From Flavobacteriaceae bacterium (GTDB taxonomy: Bacteria; Bacteroidota; Bacteroidia; Flavobacteriales; Flavobacteriaceae), in assembly GCA_018608725.1 (NCBI GenBank), contig JABAZA010000005.1, forward strand, positions 1 through 35,850: a stretch of 35,850 nt of DNA. Direction: 5' to 3'. The notes under the pieces are model-generated. The model was not told the origin of the DNA and did not search any database. It was given only the letters and a program-made list of their open reading frames with translations. The position numbers were made by a program, and so were the translations under genes. Each line of letters begins with the position of its first letter. Positions within the stretch are counted from its first letter, which is position 1. Positions 11,801 through 18,353 of this stretch are shown here, piece after piece.

Positions 11801-13210
11801 CAAAGCCGTAGAGTCTCCTCCAAATCAAATAAAATTAACTTAAAGGATTTTGGAATTGGATTGTTAACCAGTATCAACCGAATGCAAGTTAATTACTCCG
11901 AAGGAAACAGCTCCTTTTTACCGGGCTACCTTCCAGCTCCTGGGTTCTTAGGAACACTTCGACCAACCGCTGGATATACCTTTGGAAGTCAACGTGATAT
12001 TAGAAGAATTTCTGCAGAAAATGGCTGGCTTACAACCTTTGAAGATTTCAACCAGCAGTACACAGAAACGCATACCCAAAATATTGACTTTTCTATTAAT
12101 ATGGAACCCATCTCCGATCTGAAAATTGATTTGAATGGAGGGAAAACGTATGCAACTAACGATACTGAAACTTTTAATGCCGTTGGCAATACATATAATT
12201 CATTAATCCAAAATACGTTTGGGAATTTCAATATATCAACGATATTAATTAAAACAGCTTTTAGTCAAAGTGACGAAAATCAATCCGTTCCATTTGAAGA
12301 ATTTAAAAGCAACCGTTTGGTGATTGCCAACCGTTTGGCTCAGAACTTTTATGGTGCCAATGGATACAACACCGATGCAGATGGCTACCCTGAAGGTTTT
12401 GGAAAAAACAGTCAAGCCGTATTATTACCCGCGTTTTTAGCAGCTTACTCCGGTAAAAAATCAAATAAAATTAGTTTGGACGCTATCAGAGACATCCCTA
12501 TTCCTAATTGGACGCTGAAATATACCGGGTTTATGAAAAACAAATGGTTTAAAAAGCACTTTAGAAGATTCTCTATAACTCATGGCTATAATGCATCATA
12601 TACCATCAATCAGTTCAGAAAAAACCTTGATTACCAAGCTGCAGATCCAAACGTAGCGTATGGAGATCAAAATAATGAAACCAAAGATCAATCGGGTAAT
12701 TATAAACCCGAAATGCTATACAGCAACATCAATTTGGTAGAACAATTTAGTCCTTTGGTGAAGCTCGATTTTGAAATGAAAAACTCAATTAAAGTCACTG
12801 CCGAAGTTAAAAGAGACCGTAGTCTTTCTTTAAGTTTCGATAACAATCTTCTTACTGAAATCCATGGGAATGAATATATTTTTGGACTTGGCTATCGAAT
12901 TAAAGATTTAAAAATCCGATCGAAATTAGCAGGTCCACGTAGAATCATTAAAAGTGATTTGAATATGAAAGCCGATATTTCAATGCGAAATAATAAAACG
13001 ATCATTCGGTATTTGGATTTAGACAACAATCAAGTGAGTGCAGGTCAAACGATTTGGAGTATGCGTTATGCCGCAGATTATGCGTTTAGTAAAAACTTAA
13101 CAGCCATCTTTTATTTTGACTATGCATTCTCAGAATATGCAATATCAACGGCATTTCCTCAAACGACGATTCGTTCAGGATTTACCTTACGTTATAACTT
13201 TGGAAATTAA
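5876..13210 (+). CDS. sprA: SprA (Sov), outer-membrane translocon of the type IX secretion system
   Basis: Forms the giant outer-membrane beta-barrel through which T9SS cargo (gliding adhesins, secreted enzymes) leaves the periplasm. The 2444-residue product fits the 2300-2500 residues usual for flavobacterial SprA. A signal peptide (KRLFFAVLFLHSTSALLAQ) is probably cut near Ala28-Gln29. The body is rich in Asn, Thr and aromatic beta-strand sequence, and the end (SGFTLRYNFGN) is typical of a barrel strand. TTG at 5876 is the start: it directly precedes the signal peptide, and no ATG occurs in frame before the mature region. A Ser/Arg/Lys-rich stretch around residues 1960-1985 probably forms a loop. 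It lies 5 bp after ruvA, so translational coupling is likely. No frameshift is seen over 7.3 kb. Confidence 0.95.
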   Translation: MKTANYKPYFKRLFFAVLFLHSTSALLAQEPTTVRDSTSTTFSFGKLDTPDPASIESKYTYDPLTDRYFYTSTVGDFNINYPVILTPKEFQDLVVKESLKAYYKEKLAALDGKKEGSEEAKKNLIPDLYINSKFFETIFGSNVISVVPQGSVEMDLGVMYTKQENPAFSPRNQSNFTFDFDQRISLSLTGKVGTRLIVNANYDTQSTFDFQNLFKIEYTPLNNPEELLGEKEGKLLNKGRQLEDSGRQLLSDPNGGAQNLAQKELNKLNSDNEDSILQKLELGNVSMPLNSSLITGAQSLFGVKTELQFGKTRVTAVFSEQQSETRSVTAQGGGTLEDFEFFGLDYDENRHFFLGHYFRERYDDALKNYPFINSQVQITRVEVWITNRTNRIENVRNIVALQDLGESSEIGLTAIPTGFVNVGPNAYPDNGNNKFDPTNIGTGSLLSEAVRDIATVQSGFLIPGVNEGFDYGKLENARKLTQGNEFTVDTQLGYISLNQRLQNDEVLAVAYQYTVGDQVYQVGEFANDGLAATDVEVDQNTNIQTVTNQSLVLKMLKSAVTNVNLPIWDLMMKNIYNTGAYQLDQEDFRLNIFYNETSALNYITPAGSDPFPAPTGNNDPIEETPLIRLFNFDRLNFNNDPQNKGDGFFDFVPGVTVIPQNGKIIFTKVEPFGSYLFETLRLNGSENYEGDQTTYNANQSKYVYRSLYKSTKTAALQDSEKNKFLMRGRYKSSGSSGIPIGAFNVPRGSVKVTAGGRVLVEGVDYTVNYQIGTVQILDPSLQASNTPIQVSVENNAVFGQQTKRFTGINVEHQFNENFVLGATVLNLNERPITQKANYGSESINNTIFGFNGNYSTEVPFLTRLANKLPNIDTDVASNLSLRGEFAYLKPGAPKGTDFDSEVTSYVDDFEGTQNGISLLSPQSWFLSSRPKGLGRVYTEGGEDELGYQNGFDRAHLNWYTVDPIFYSSQRPGSITDDDVSDLYARRVFIDELFPQVDIVTGQYTVINTLDLVYNPTERGPYNYKPDAADGILETPQNSWAGITRQLTSTDFEQSNVEYIEFWLMDPFLDNPSNPGGKLVFNLGNISEDVIKDGKKQYENGLPEDGDISFLSPTTWGTVTPQNQSLIYAFSSQGSERNNQDVGLDGYDDIEESNTSDARFTAFRALEDPANDNYKYYLNTEGDIFERYKRYNGLERNSPDTVSDTDRGSTTLPDVEDINRDNTMNTIDSYYEYEIEISTSDLNNPSNSFIVDRKSVSNITLPNGSSSGTINWYQFRIPVSEFTNDVGGISDFRSIRFARMYLKEFTESTVLRFGTLDLVRSDWRRYQLSLDEESNEATLSDPTDFSVGIVGIQENDGGYVSPPGVEREQLNNNNSIVRQNEQSLVLDVCELESEDARGVFKNINVDMRQYKKLKMFIHAEDGETDSFEEGSLVGFIRMGNDFTQNYYQIEIPLRKSSGASGATPNEVWPVENEIDIPLEFLEKIKALGISQGTLGNEVPTFYNVIDGVLQENPVLDFTPFSLGTNSDPVEQRIAIKGNPNFGDIRTLMVGVKNISGNAQCAEVWFNELRLADMDNEGGWAAILSMDSNIADFMNINATAKRSTTGFGSLEQGPNQRSREDLKQYDVVTNMNLGQLLPKKWGLEIPFNYGQSEELITPEYDQQYKDLKLQSRLDAATSSEERERIKTQSEDYTKRQSINFIGVRKQRTGDAKPRMYDVENLTMNYSFNQIKHRDFEIENSLDQNARVGANYNYSFNPIKLEPFKKNDSLFVNKYWKLIKDFNLNLLPSNLSVSSDFVRQFNSQKFRDADLGANNITVDELIRRNYTFDFQYTVNYNLTDGLRLNFTSSTNNIVRNYFIDDELNGDQDPELGVWDRFFDFGDPNRHTQQLGINYELPLNKFPALSFVTSNYSYTGDFQWNKGSDLLVGDDDITLGNSISNANQHNLNTSFDMRNLYRYLGIKKSSRRGSRARKTEDNTQSRRVSSKSNKINLKDFGIGLLTSINRMQVNYSEGNSSFLPGYLPAPGFLGTLRPTAGYTFGSQRDIRRISAENGWLTTFEDFNQQYTETHTQNIDFSINMEPISDLKIDLNGGKTYATNDTETFNAVGNTYNSLIQNTFGNFNISTILIKTAFSQSDENQSVPFEEFKSNRLVIANRLAQNFYGANGYNTDADGYPEGFGKNSQAVLLPAFLAAYSGKKSNKISLDAIRDIPIPNWTLKYTGFMKNKWFKKHFRRFSITHGYNASYTINQFRKNLDYQAADPNVAYGDQNNETKDQSGNYKPEMLYSNINLVEQFSPLVKLDFEMKNSIKVTAEVKRDRSLSLSFDNNLLTEIHGNEYIFGLGYRIKDLKIRSKLAGPRRIIKSDLNMKADISMRNNKTIIRYLDLDNNQVSAGQTIWSMRYAADYAFSKNLTAIFYFDYAFSEYAISTAFPQTTIRSGFTLRYNFGN

Positions 13211-13237
13211 TACAAACCACATTAATATTATAAAATC

Positions 13238-13618
13238 ATGAATGTTCCTACAGATTTAAAATACACAAAAGATCACGAATGGGTAAAAGTTGACGGCGAC
13301 CTAGTAACCGTTGGAATTACCGATTTTGCACAAAGTGAATTGGGTGATATTGTTTATGTTGAAGTTGACACCTTAGACGAGGAATTAGAAGCTGATGCTG
13401 TTTTTGGAACTGTGGAAGCAGTCAAAACCGTTTCAGATTTGTTCTTGCCTTTGGCAGGAGAAATCATTGAATTTAATGAATCTTTAGAAGAAGAGCCTGA
13501 AAAAGTAAATGACGACCCTTATGGCGAAGGCTGGATGATCAAAATTAAGGTAGCCGACACATCAGATTTGGAAACTCTTTTGAGTGCAGATGAATATAAA
13601 GAAATTATAGGTGCTTAA
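13238..13618 (+). CDS. gcvH: Glycine cleavage system H protein
   Basis: Lipoyl carrier that shuttles the aminomethyl group between the P, T and L proteins of the glycine cleavage system. The 126-residue sequence matches GcvH throughout: the N-terminal KYTKDHEWV, GITDFAQSELGDIVYVE, and the lipoylation motif GTVEAVKTVSD with modified Lys63. The C-terminal half contains the conserved NDDPYGEGWMIKI. The start ATG is 27 bp after sprA. Its last 8 bases overlap the next gene, so it forms a small operon with a VanZ-like gene. No other gcv genes are in the window. Confidence 0.97.
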   Translation: MNVPTDLKYTKDHEWVKVDGDLVTVGITDFAQSELGDIVYVEVDTLDEELEADAVFGTVEAVKTVSDLFLPLAGEIIEFNESLEEEPEKVNDDPYGEGWMIKIKVADTSDLETLLSADEYKEIIGA

Positions 13619-13982
13619 AAACTACTTGATACACAGCATCTCATTATTATATACAATCTCAATAGGGGTTTTAGGTTTAGCGCATCTTACAAAAGTGCCA
13701 AAACTCAACACCGGTTTTGATGATAAAATAGCACATTTTGTTTTGTATGCTGGGCTTTGTTTGTTTTGGTTTATGAGTTTCCATGTTCTAAAATCAAACT
13801 CAAGTTTGCTTTTAGCATCGTTACTGTCAATAGCTTATGGAGCTGTTATCGAAATATTGCAAGGAGTTCTCTCTATTCATAGAACAACCGATATCTTTGA
13901 TCTTGTAGCAAATTGTCTAGGAGTTTTCGCTATGTCCCTTATTATTAAGGTAAAAAAAGAAGTAATCATTAAAAAACTTTAA
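13611..13982 (+). CDS. VanZ-like small membrane protein
   Basis: A 123-residue integral membrane protein with four predicted hydrophobic segments (about 6-26, 40-60, 65-85 and 95-115). It carries VanZ-family features: DDKIAHFVLYAGL, AYGAVIEILQ and DIFDLVANCLG. VanZ itself contributes to teicoplanin resistance, but most family members have no known function and nothing here indicates drug resistance. The frame opens with GTG at 13611, inside the end of gcvH, with an 8-bp overlap that suggests translational coupling. This gcvH-VanZ pairing is one I recall from other flavobacteria. Confidence 0.75.
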   Translation: MLKNYLIHSISLLYTISIGVLGLAHLTKVPKLNTGFDDKIAHFVLYAGLCLFWFMSFHVLKSNSSLLLASLLSIAYGAVIEILQGVLSIHRTTDIFDLVANCLGVFAMSLIIKVKKEVIIKKL

Positions 13983-14042
13983 ACTCTTGTGTATTTATTA
14001 ATTTTTTAAGTAATTTAACCCTCGCAAAAAATAACACCAAAA

Positions 14043-14759
14043 ATGGAATTAAAGAAAAACTCAAAAGCAGATGTTAGTAAGAATGCATCTCTCTATTTCG
14101 CAGTTGGTTTAGCACTTATGTTGTTTTTATCATACAGTGCGCTTAATCATAAGACTTATGATAAATCAGCAATTGATATCGGAAAATTAGATTTAGATGC
14201 AGAACTCGATGAAGAAATTCCTTTAATAGATCAATTAACTCCACCACCACCACCGCCACCACCACCGGCAGCACCAGAAGTCATAGAAATTGTGGAGGAT
14301 GAAGAAGAAATTGAAGAAACGGTTATTGAATCTACAGAAACGGATCAAGACGAAGAAATTGAAATAGAAGAAATTGAAGTAGAAGAAATTTATGAAGATG
14401 TTGAGGTGCCTTTCTCTGTGATTGAAAATGTACCTGAATATCCAGGATGTGAAAAAGGATCTAACGCTGATAAAAGAAAATGTATGTCTGCTAAAATTGC
14501 AAAATTTGTACAACGCAAATTTAATACAGATTTAGCGGGTGATTTAGGCCTGTCAGGAAGACAACGTATCAGTGTGATTTTCAAAATTGACAAAAAAGGG
14601 AATGTAACTGGTGTACGATCTAGAGCACCACACCCACGATTAGAAAAAGAAGCGGCACGTGTAATTAATATGTTGCCAAAAATGAAACCAGGACGTCAAC
14701 GCGGAAAAGCTGTGATCGTTCCATACTCTTTACCTATTACTTTTCAAGTTCAAGATTAA
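14043..14759 (+). CDS. TonB-family energy transducer (paralogue 1)
   Basis: Inner-membrane-anchored protein that carries proton-motive energy from ExbB-ExbD to outer-membrane receptors. The 238 residues comprise a short cytoplasmic N-terminus, one membrane segment (about 18-37), a run of nine prolines, and a strongly acidic linker rich in Glu, Ile and Val. A TonB C-terminal domain follows, beginning at VPEYPGCEKG and containing VIFKIDKKGNVTGVRSRAPHPRLEKEAARV. The linker is acidic rather than the Pro/Lys-Pro type of enterobacterial TonB. Two cysteines in YPGCEKG and KRKCM could form a periplasmic disulfide. A tandem paralogue follows, and exb genes lie about 3.6 kb downstream in the same direction. 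Its own terminator follows immediately. Confidence 0.88.
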   Translation: MELKKNSKADVSKNASLYFAVGLALMLFLSYSALNHKTYDKSAIDIGKLDLDAELDEEIPLIDQLTPPPPPPPPPAAPEVIEIVEDEEEIEETVIESTETDQDEEIEIEEIEVEEIYEDVEVPFSVIENVPEYPGCEKGSNADKRKCMSAKIAKFVQRKFNTDLAGDLGLSGRQRISVIFKIDKKGNVTGVRSRAPHPRLEKEAARVINMLPKMKPGRQRGKAVIVPYSLPITFQVQD

Positions 14760-14785
14760 GTTCTTTTAACGTTGTTAAACTATAT

Positions 14786-14810
14786 AAATCCCGCTTTGGC
14801 GGGATTTTTT
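14786..14810 (+). terminator. Rho-independent terminator after tonB paralogue 1
   Basis: A 9-bp GC-rich stem (AAATCCCGC paired with GCGGGATTT) closes a TTTG loop and runs into a T tract. It lies 26 bp after the stop codon and separates the two tonB transcripts. Confidence 0.9.
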
Positions 14811-14859
14811 GGTATGTTTATTGTGGTATATAAATTCATAACCCCTAAAACCTATCCTT

Positions 14860-15606
14860 ATGAAATCGCCACCTGACAAACCCCAACAACGCTTACCAAA
14901 GAAAAATTCGAAAGCTAATGTTGGTCAAAATAGTGCCATCTATTTTGCTCTTGGCTTAGTATTGATGTTATTCGTTTCGTATCAATCCATTAATTATAAG
15001 TCATACGATAAATCTGATATCGATATAGGTGCTTTAAATCTTGAAGAAGAAAACGAAGAAGAAATTCCAATCATTGATTTAGTCAAGCCACCTCCACCGC
15101 CACCACCGCCACCGGCAGCACCAGAAGTCATAGAAATTGTGGAGGATGAAGAAGAGGTCGAAGAAACAGTCATTGAATCGTCGGAAACCGACCAAGAAGA
15201 AGAGATTGAAATCGAAGAAGTTGAGGTCGAAGAGGTCGAAGAGGATGTTGAGGTACCATTTTCAGTGATCGAAAACGTTCCGGAATACCCAGGCTGTGAA
15301 AAAGGCACTAATTCCGAAAAACGTAAATGTATGTCCAAAAAAATCGAAAAATTTATCCAAAAAAAGTTCAATACAGACTTAGCGGGTGATTTAGGATTAA
15401 CCGGAAAACAACGGATTAATGTTATTTTTAAAATTGACAAAAACGGAAATGTAACAGGAGTGCGCTCTCGAGCACCACACCCCCGCTTAGAAAAAGAAGC
15501 CGCACGTGTAGTGAATTTGTTGCCAAAAATGAAGCCAGGGCGTCAACGCGGAAAGGCAGTAGTCGTTCCTTATTCGTTGCCAATTACCTTTTTAGTTCAA
15601 GATTAA
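14860..15606 (+). CDS. TonB-family energy transducer (paralogue 2)
   Basis: Tandem paralogue of the preceding gene with the same order in 248 residues: a longer basic N-terminus (PPDKPQQRLPKKNSK), one membrane segment (about 26-45), nine prolines, an acidic Glu/Val linker, and the TonB C-terminal domain with the same two cysteines and an almost identical NVTGVRSRAPHPRLEKEAARV stretch. Forty-seven bases spanning the end of the proline run and the start of the acidic linker are identical to paralogue 1, although synonymous differences are frequent on both sides. The two copies are separated by a terminator, so they may be expressed differently and serve different receptor sets; that division of labour is inference. 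Confidence 0.88.
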   Translation: MKSPPDKPQQRLPKKNSKANVGQNSAIYFALGLVLMLFVSYQSINYKSYDKSDIDIGALNLEEENEEEIPIIDLVKPPPPPPPPPAAPEVIEIVEDEEEVEETVIESSETDQEEEIEIEEVEVEEVEEDVEVPFSVIENVPEYPGCEKGTNSEKRKCMSKKIEKFIQKKFNTDLAGDLGLTGKQRINVIFKIDKNGNVTGVRSRAPHPRLEKEAARVVNLLPKMKPGRQRGKAVVVPYSLPITFLVQD

Positions 15607-15632
15607 GTTTTCTTAGTCTAGTGAAATTATAT

Positions 15633-15699
15633 GAGGCTGTCTAAAAAGCAATGTTTTCAGAACGACAGGGTTTCATACTTTTTAGACAGTCTCTTTTTT
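15633..15699. terminator. Long hairpin terminator between convergent genes
   Basis: Arms 15633-15648 and 15678-15693 are 16 bases each and pair completely with one G-T wobble. A T tract follows on the plus strand. It ends the tonB transcript and lies between convergent genes. The 29-base loop contains TCAGAACGACAGGG, which resembles repeat wording I recall in flavobacterial intergenic DNA, so this may be a dispersed element used as a terminator. Confidence 0.8.
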
Positions 15700-15706
15700 G
15701 CAACGG

Positions 15707-16162
15707 TTATTTGTGTTTTAGATACAAATACCGTTTTTCATAATCAATAACTGCAAACCCTTTTTTAAGAATGTCTGCCCCAATGATGCCATCAACGGCA
15801 GATGAGTTTATAGATTCAAAAGCATCGTTCACATAACTCAAGTCTATTAATGCGATTGGAAAACGTGTTTTTACCCATTTACCAATTGAAAGTGTATTGT
15901 TTTTGGAGAGAAGCGTATCAATTTTATCAGGGCCTGCTCCCCTTGCTTTAACAATAGAGGGATGAGAGGTAAGTTTAAATTTCTCTTTTAGTTTAAGGTC
16001 TATAAAGGTTGTAGAAGCACCAGTATCCAAAATAAAGACTCCTTTTACGCCATTAATTTTTGATATAATTTTAAAATGATTGGATGCGATAGGGTGCATC
16101 TTTATCTTAAAATACGACTTATTTAGTAAAAATTCGGACAACGACATAGGGAGTGTTTTCAA
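15707..16162 (-). CDS. Retropepsin-like aspartyl protease family protein
   Basis: A 151-residue single-domain protein with the aspartic protease signature FILDTGAST (catalytic Asp46) and a C-terminal hydrophobic IIGADIL segment, the usual second half of the retropepsin-like fold. One domain of this size would need to dimerise to build an active site. No signal peptide or membrane segment is evident, so it is probably cytoplasmic. Internal ATGs at codons 6 and 22 make the exact start uncertain. It lies convergent with tonB paralogue 2 and divergent from tatD across 48 bp. Substrate and role are unknown; the family call is firm, activity is inferred. Confidence 0.8.
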   Translation of the reverse strand: MKTLPMSLSEFLLNKSYFKIKMHPIASNHFKIISKINGVKGVFILDTGASTTFIDLKLKEKFKLTSHPSIVKARGAGPDKIDTLLSKNNTLSIGKWVKTRFPIALIDLSYVNDAFESINSSAVDGIIGADILKKGFAVIDYEKRYLYLKHK

Positions 16163-16177
16163 AGTAAATTATTTTTA

Positions 16178-16185
16178 CAAAGATA
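16178..16185 (-). promoter_or_regulatory. Probable -7 element for the retropepsin-like gene
   Basis: Read on the minus strand, TATCTTTG matches TAnnTTTG and ends 15 bp before the start codon. It shares a 48-bp divergent intergenic space with the tatD promoter. Confidence 0.45.
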
Positions 16186-16198
16186 CTATTCAAAATCT

Positions 16199-16206
16199 TA
16201 CTTTTG
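16199..16206 (+). promoter_or_regulatory. Probable -7 element of the tatD promoter
   Basis: TACTTTTG matches TAnnTTTG and ends only 4 bases before the tatD ATG. If used, transcription would start at or within a few bases of the start codon, giving a leaderless or nearly leaderless mRNA. Confidence 0.45.
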
Positions 16207-16210
16207 TACT

Positions 16211-16978
16211 ATGATAATCACAGATACACATACCCACCTATATAGCGAAGCATTTGACACAGATCGAACCGAAGTTATCGATCGTGCAATAGCCGCAGGT
16301 GTCACTCGATTTTTTATTCCTGCGATTGATTCTAGTTACACAAAGGACATGTATGCGCTTGAAAGGAGTTATCCAGATAATATATTTCTGATGATGGGTG
16401 TACATCCAACCCATGTTAAAGATAATTATTTAGAAGAATTATCACATGTTAAAGAGCAATTGCAACTCCGAAAATTTATTGCTATTGGCGAAATTGGGAT
16501 TGATCTTTTTTGGGATCAAAGTATGTTAAAGGCACAGCAAGACATGTTTAGAGCTCAAATTCAATTGGCAAAACAATATAAATTACCAATAGTTATTCAC
16601 TGTCGTGAAGCTTTCGATGAAGTGTTTGATATTTTAGAAGAAGAAAAAGGGCCTGATTTATTTGGAATATTTCATTGTTTTACGGGCACTTTAGTGCAAG
16701 CACATCAAGCGATTTCTTACAATATGAAACTTGGAATAGGGGGTGTGGTTACTTTTAAAAATGGAAAGATCGATCAATTTTTGAATCAAATCGATTTAAA
16801 GCACATTGTTTTAGAAACAGATGCCCCTTACTTATCACCTGTTCCATACAGAGGTAAGCGAAATGAAAGTAGTTATATTTTAAACGTTTTAGAAAAATTA
16901 TCTGAAATTTATGGAGTCTCAAAAAACTCTATTGCAGAGATTACTACTCAGAACTCAAAATCTGTTTTTAAACTATAA
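16211..16978 (+). CDS. tatD: TatD-family metal-dependent hydrolase/DNase
   Basis: Member of the TatD amidohydrolase-like family of TIM-barrel metal-dependent nucleases; characterised members have DNase activity. The 255-residue protein keeps every metal ligand of the family: DTHTH (His7, His9), GEIGID (Glu94), VIHCRE (His130), FHCFTG (His155) and LETDAPY (Asp204). Length is normal and no export signal is present. It starts at ATG 16211, right after a probable promoter. ansA follows after 5 bp, so the two form an operon. Confidence 0.93.
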   Translation: MIITDTHTHLYSEAFDTDRTEVIDRAIAAGVTRFFIPAIDSSYTKDMYALERSYPDNIFLMMGVHPTHVKDNYLEELSHVKEQLQLRKFIAIGEIGIDLFWDQSMLKAQQDMFRAQIQLAKQYKLPIVIHCREAFDEVFDILEEEKGPDLFGIFHCFTGTLVQAHQAISYNMKLGIGGVVTFKNGKIDQFLNQIDLKHIVLETDAPYLSPVPYRGKRNESSYILNVLEKLSEIYGVSKNSIAEITTQNSKSVFKL

Positions 16979-16983
16979 ATCAA

Positions 16984-18006
16984 ATGAAACCTCAAATACT
17001 ATTAATATATACTGGTGGTACTATTGGAATGATTAAGGATCCAATCACAGCAACCTTACAGGCATTTGATTTTGCATACCTAATAGAAAAAATTCCAGAA
17101 CTAAATTTATTAGACTGTGATATTCACCCCGTTTCTTTTGAAACACCATTAGATTCGTCCAACATGAATCCATCCCACTGGATCGCTATCGCTACTATTA
17201 TAGAAGAAAATTACCAGACCCATGACGGTTTTGTTGTGCTTCACGGCAGTGATACAATGAGTTATACTGCCTCAGCACTGAGTTTTATGCTTGAAAATCT
17301 TGCAAAACCAGTCATTCTTACGGGGTCTCAGCTGCCTATTGGCGACTTGCGAACGGATGCGAAAGAAAACCTAATTACCTCTATCCAAATTGCCGCATTA
17401 CAAAATAATAATACGGCTGTGATCAAAGAAGTTGGATTGTATTTTGAGTATAAATTATATAGAGGAAATCGCACCACCAAAATTAATGCAGAGCACTTTC
17501 AGGCATTTGCCTCCTTAAATTTCCCTGCACTCGTCACTTCTGGAGTGCATTTAAAGGTAAATCATGAAATATTGCACAAGAATTATTCACAGGCTCGACT
17601 GGTTGTTCATAAAAAAATGAACACAAATATTGTTCTTTTAAAACTATTTCCAGGGATTAGCCCTGTTATTTTACAATCGATTTTAGAAATTCCAACTCTC
17701 AAAGCGGTTGTGATTGAAACCTATGGAAGTGGAAATGCCACCACAGAAGACTGGTTTTTAGAAGCGATTGAAGAAGCTTTAGACAAAGGTGTTTTTGTAA
17801 TTAATGTCACACAATGTGCTGGTGGCAGTGTGTCTATGAATCAATATCAAACTGGAAAAACGCTACAAAAGTTAGGGGTTATTTCTGGAAAGGATATGAC
17901 TACAGAGTCAGCAATGACAAAATTAATGTTCATGTTAGGGCTCGAAACTCCAAAAAATATGTTCAAAACAGTTTTTGAAACAAGTATTCGTGGAGAAATA
18001 TCATAA
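16984..18006 (+). CDS. ansA: Type I (cytoplasmic) L-asparaginase
   Basis: Hydrolyses asparagine to aspartate and ammonia. The 340-residue protein has both asparaginase signatures: YTGGTIGM near the N-terminus (nucleophile Thr13) and LHGSDTMSYTASALSFML (Ser89-Asp90), followed by RTDAKENL. The second signature has Ser where E. coli AnsA has Thr in HGTDTM; the side chain keeps a hydroxyl, and I believe the Ser form is common in Bacteroidota. No signal peptide is seen, so this is the cytoplasmic type. It is co-transcribed with tatD (5-bp gap) and followed by the tRNA-Ser gene. Confidence 0.92.
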   Translation: MKPQILLIYTGGTIGMIKDPITATLQAFDFAYLIEKIPELNLLDCDIHPVSFETPLDSSNMNPSHWIAIATIIEENYQTHDGFVVLHGSDTMSYTASALSFMLENLAKPVILTGSQLPIGDLRTDAKENLITSIQIAALQNNNTAVIKEVGLYFEYKLYRGNRTTKINAEHFQAFASLNFPALVTSGVHLKVNHEILHKNYSQARLVVHKKMNTNIVLLKLFPGISPVILQSILEIPTLKAVVIETYGSGNATTEDWFLEAIEEALDKGVFVINVTQCAGGSVSMNQYQTGKTLQKLGVISGKDMTTESAMTKLMFMLGLETPKNMFKTVFETSIRGEIS

Positions 18007-18074
18007 AATTAGGCCCCAAAATTTCACCAATTAAACTATTTTTTCTTTATTTGGGCTGCTTAAAAAAGCAAATT

Positions 18075-18159
18075 AGAGAGGTGGCCGAGTGGCTTAAGGC
18101 GCACGCTTGGAAAGCGTGTATACGGCAACGTATCGAGGGTTCGAATCCCTTCCTCTCTG
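18075..18159 (+). tRNA. tRNA-Ser (anticodon GGA)
   Basis: An 85-base class II tRNA folds fully. The acceptor stem AGAGAGG pairs with CCTCTCT and is followed by discriminator G. The anticodon stem CACGC/GCGTG holds the loop TTGGAAA with anticodon GGA at 18109-18111. A long variable arm (TATACG-GCAA-CGTAT) and a T arm with TTCGAAT follow. CCA is not encoded. It reads UCC and UCU codons. Confidence 0.97.
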
Positions 18160-18353
18160 CAATTGCCTTTGTGTTAATGATTTAGACTTTTTTTAATTGG
18201 CAAGCAATCGCTTTTCATTTAAAATTGGTATTGAATATTTGTACTAAAACTTGTTGAGTTTTGTCATTTTTGTTTTGGTAATTACATTTTTTTTATATCT
18301 TTATCATCTTGTATAAAGAGTAATATTTTTAATAAAATCAACAACATAGAACA
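18160..18353 (+). promoter_or_regulatory. Intergenic region with candidate exb operon promoter
   Basis: AT-rich spacer between the tRNA and exbB with no gene. TTTTG ending at 18277, then 18 bp, then TATCTTTA (18296-18303), resembles the Bacteroidota -33/-7 arrangement, with A instead of G at the last -7 position. It predicts a start near 18310 and a leader of about 45 bases. The rest shows no clear structure. Confidence 0.4.

Noticed and set aside
14235-14513. Minus-strand open frame rich in Phe, Asn and Trp opposite the tonB linker
   Set aside because: It is the mirror of GAA/GAT and CCA codon runs in tonB paralogue 1 and has no protein-like composition.
14994-15440. 148-codon minus-strand open frame over tonB paralogue 2
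   Set aside because: Ser/Thr/Gly repeats arise from the antisense of acidic and proline codons; no start context or family resemblance.
15707-16162. Assignment of the aspartyl protease as the RimK-associated retropepsin-like partner (RimB)
   Set aside because: It has a DTGAST site and lacks the RimB-type sequence around the motif, and it is 11 kb from rimK.
18013-18067. Possible terminator after ansA (GGCCCCAAA with TTTGGGC)
   Set aside because: Pairing needs a bulge, the loop is about 30 bases and no T tract follows on the plus strand.
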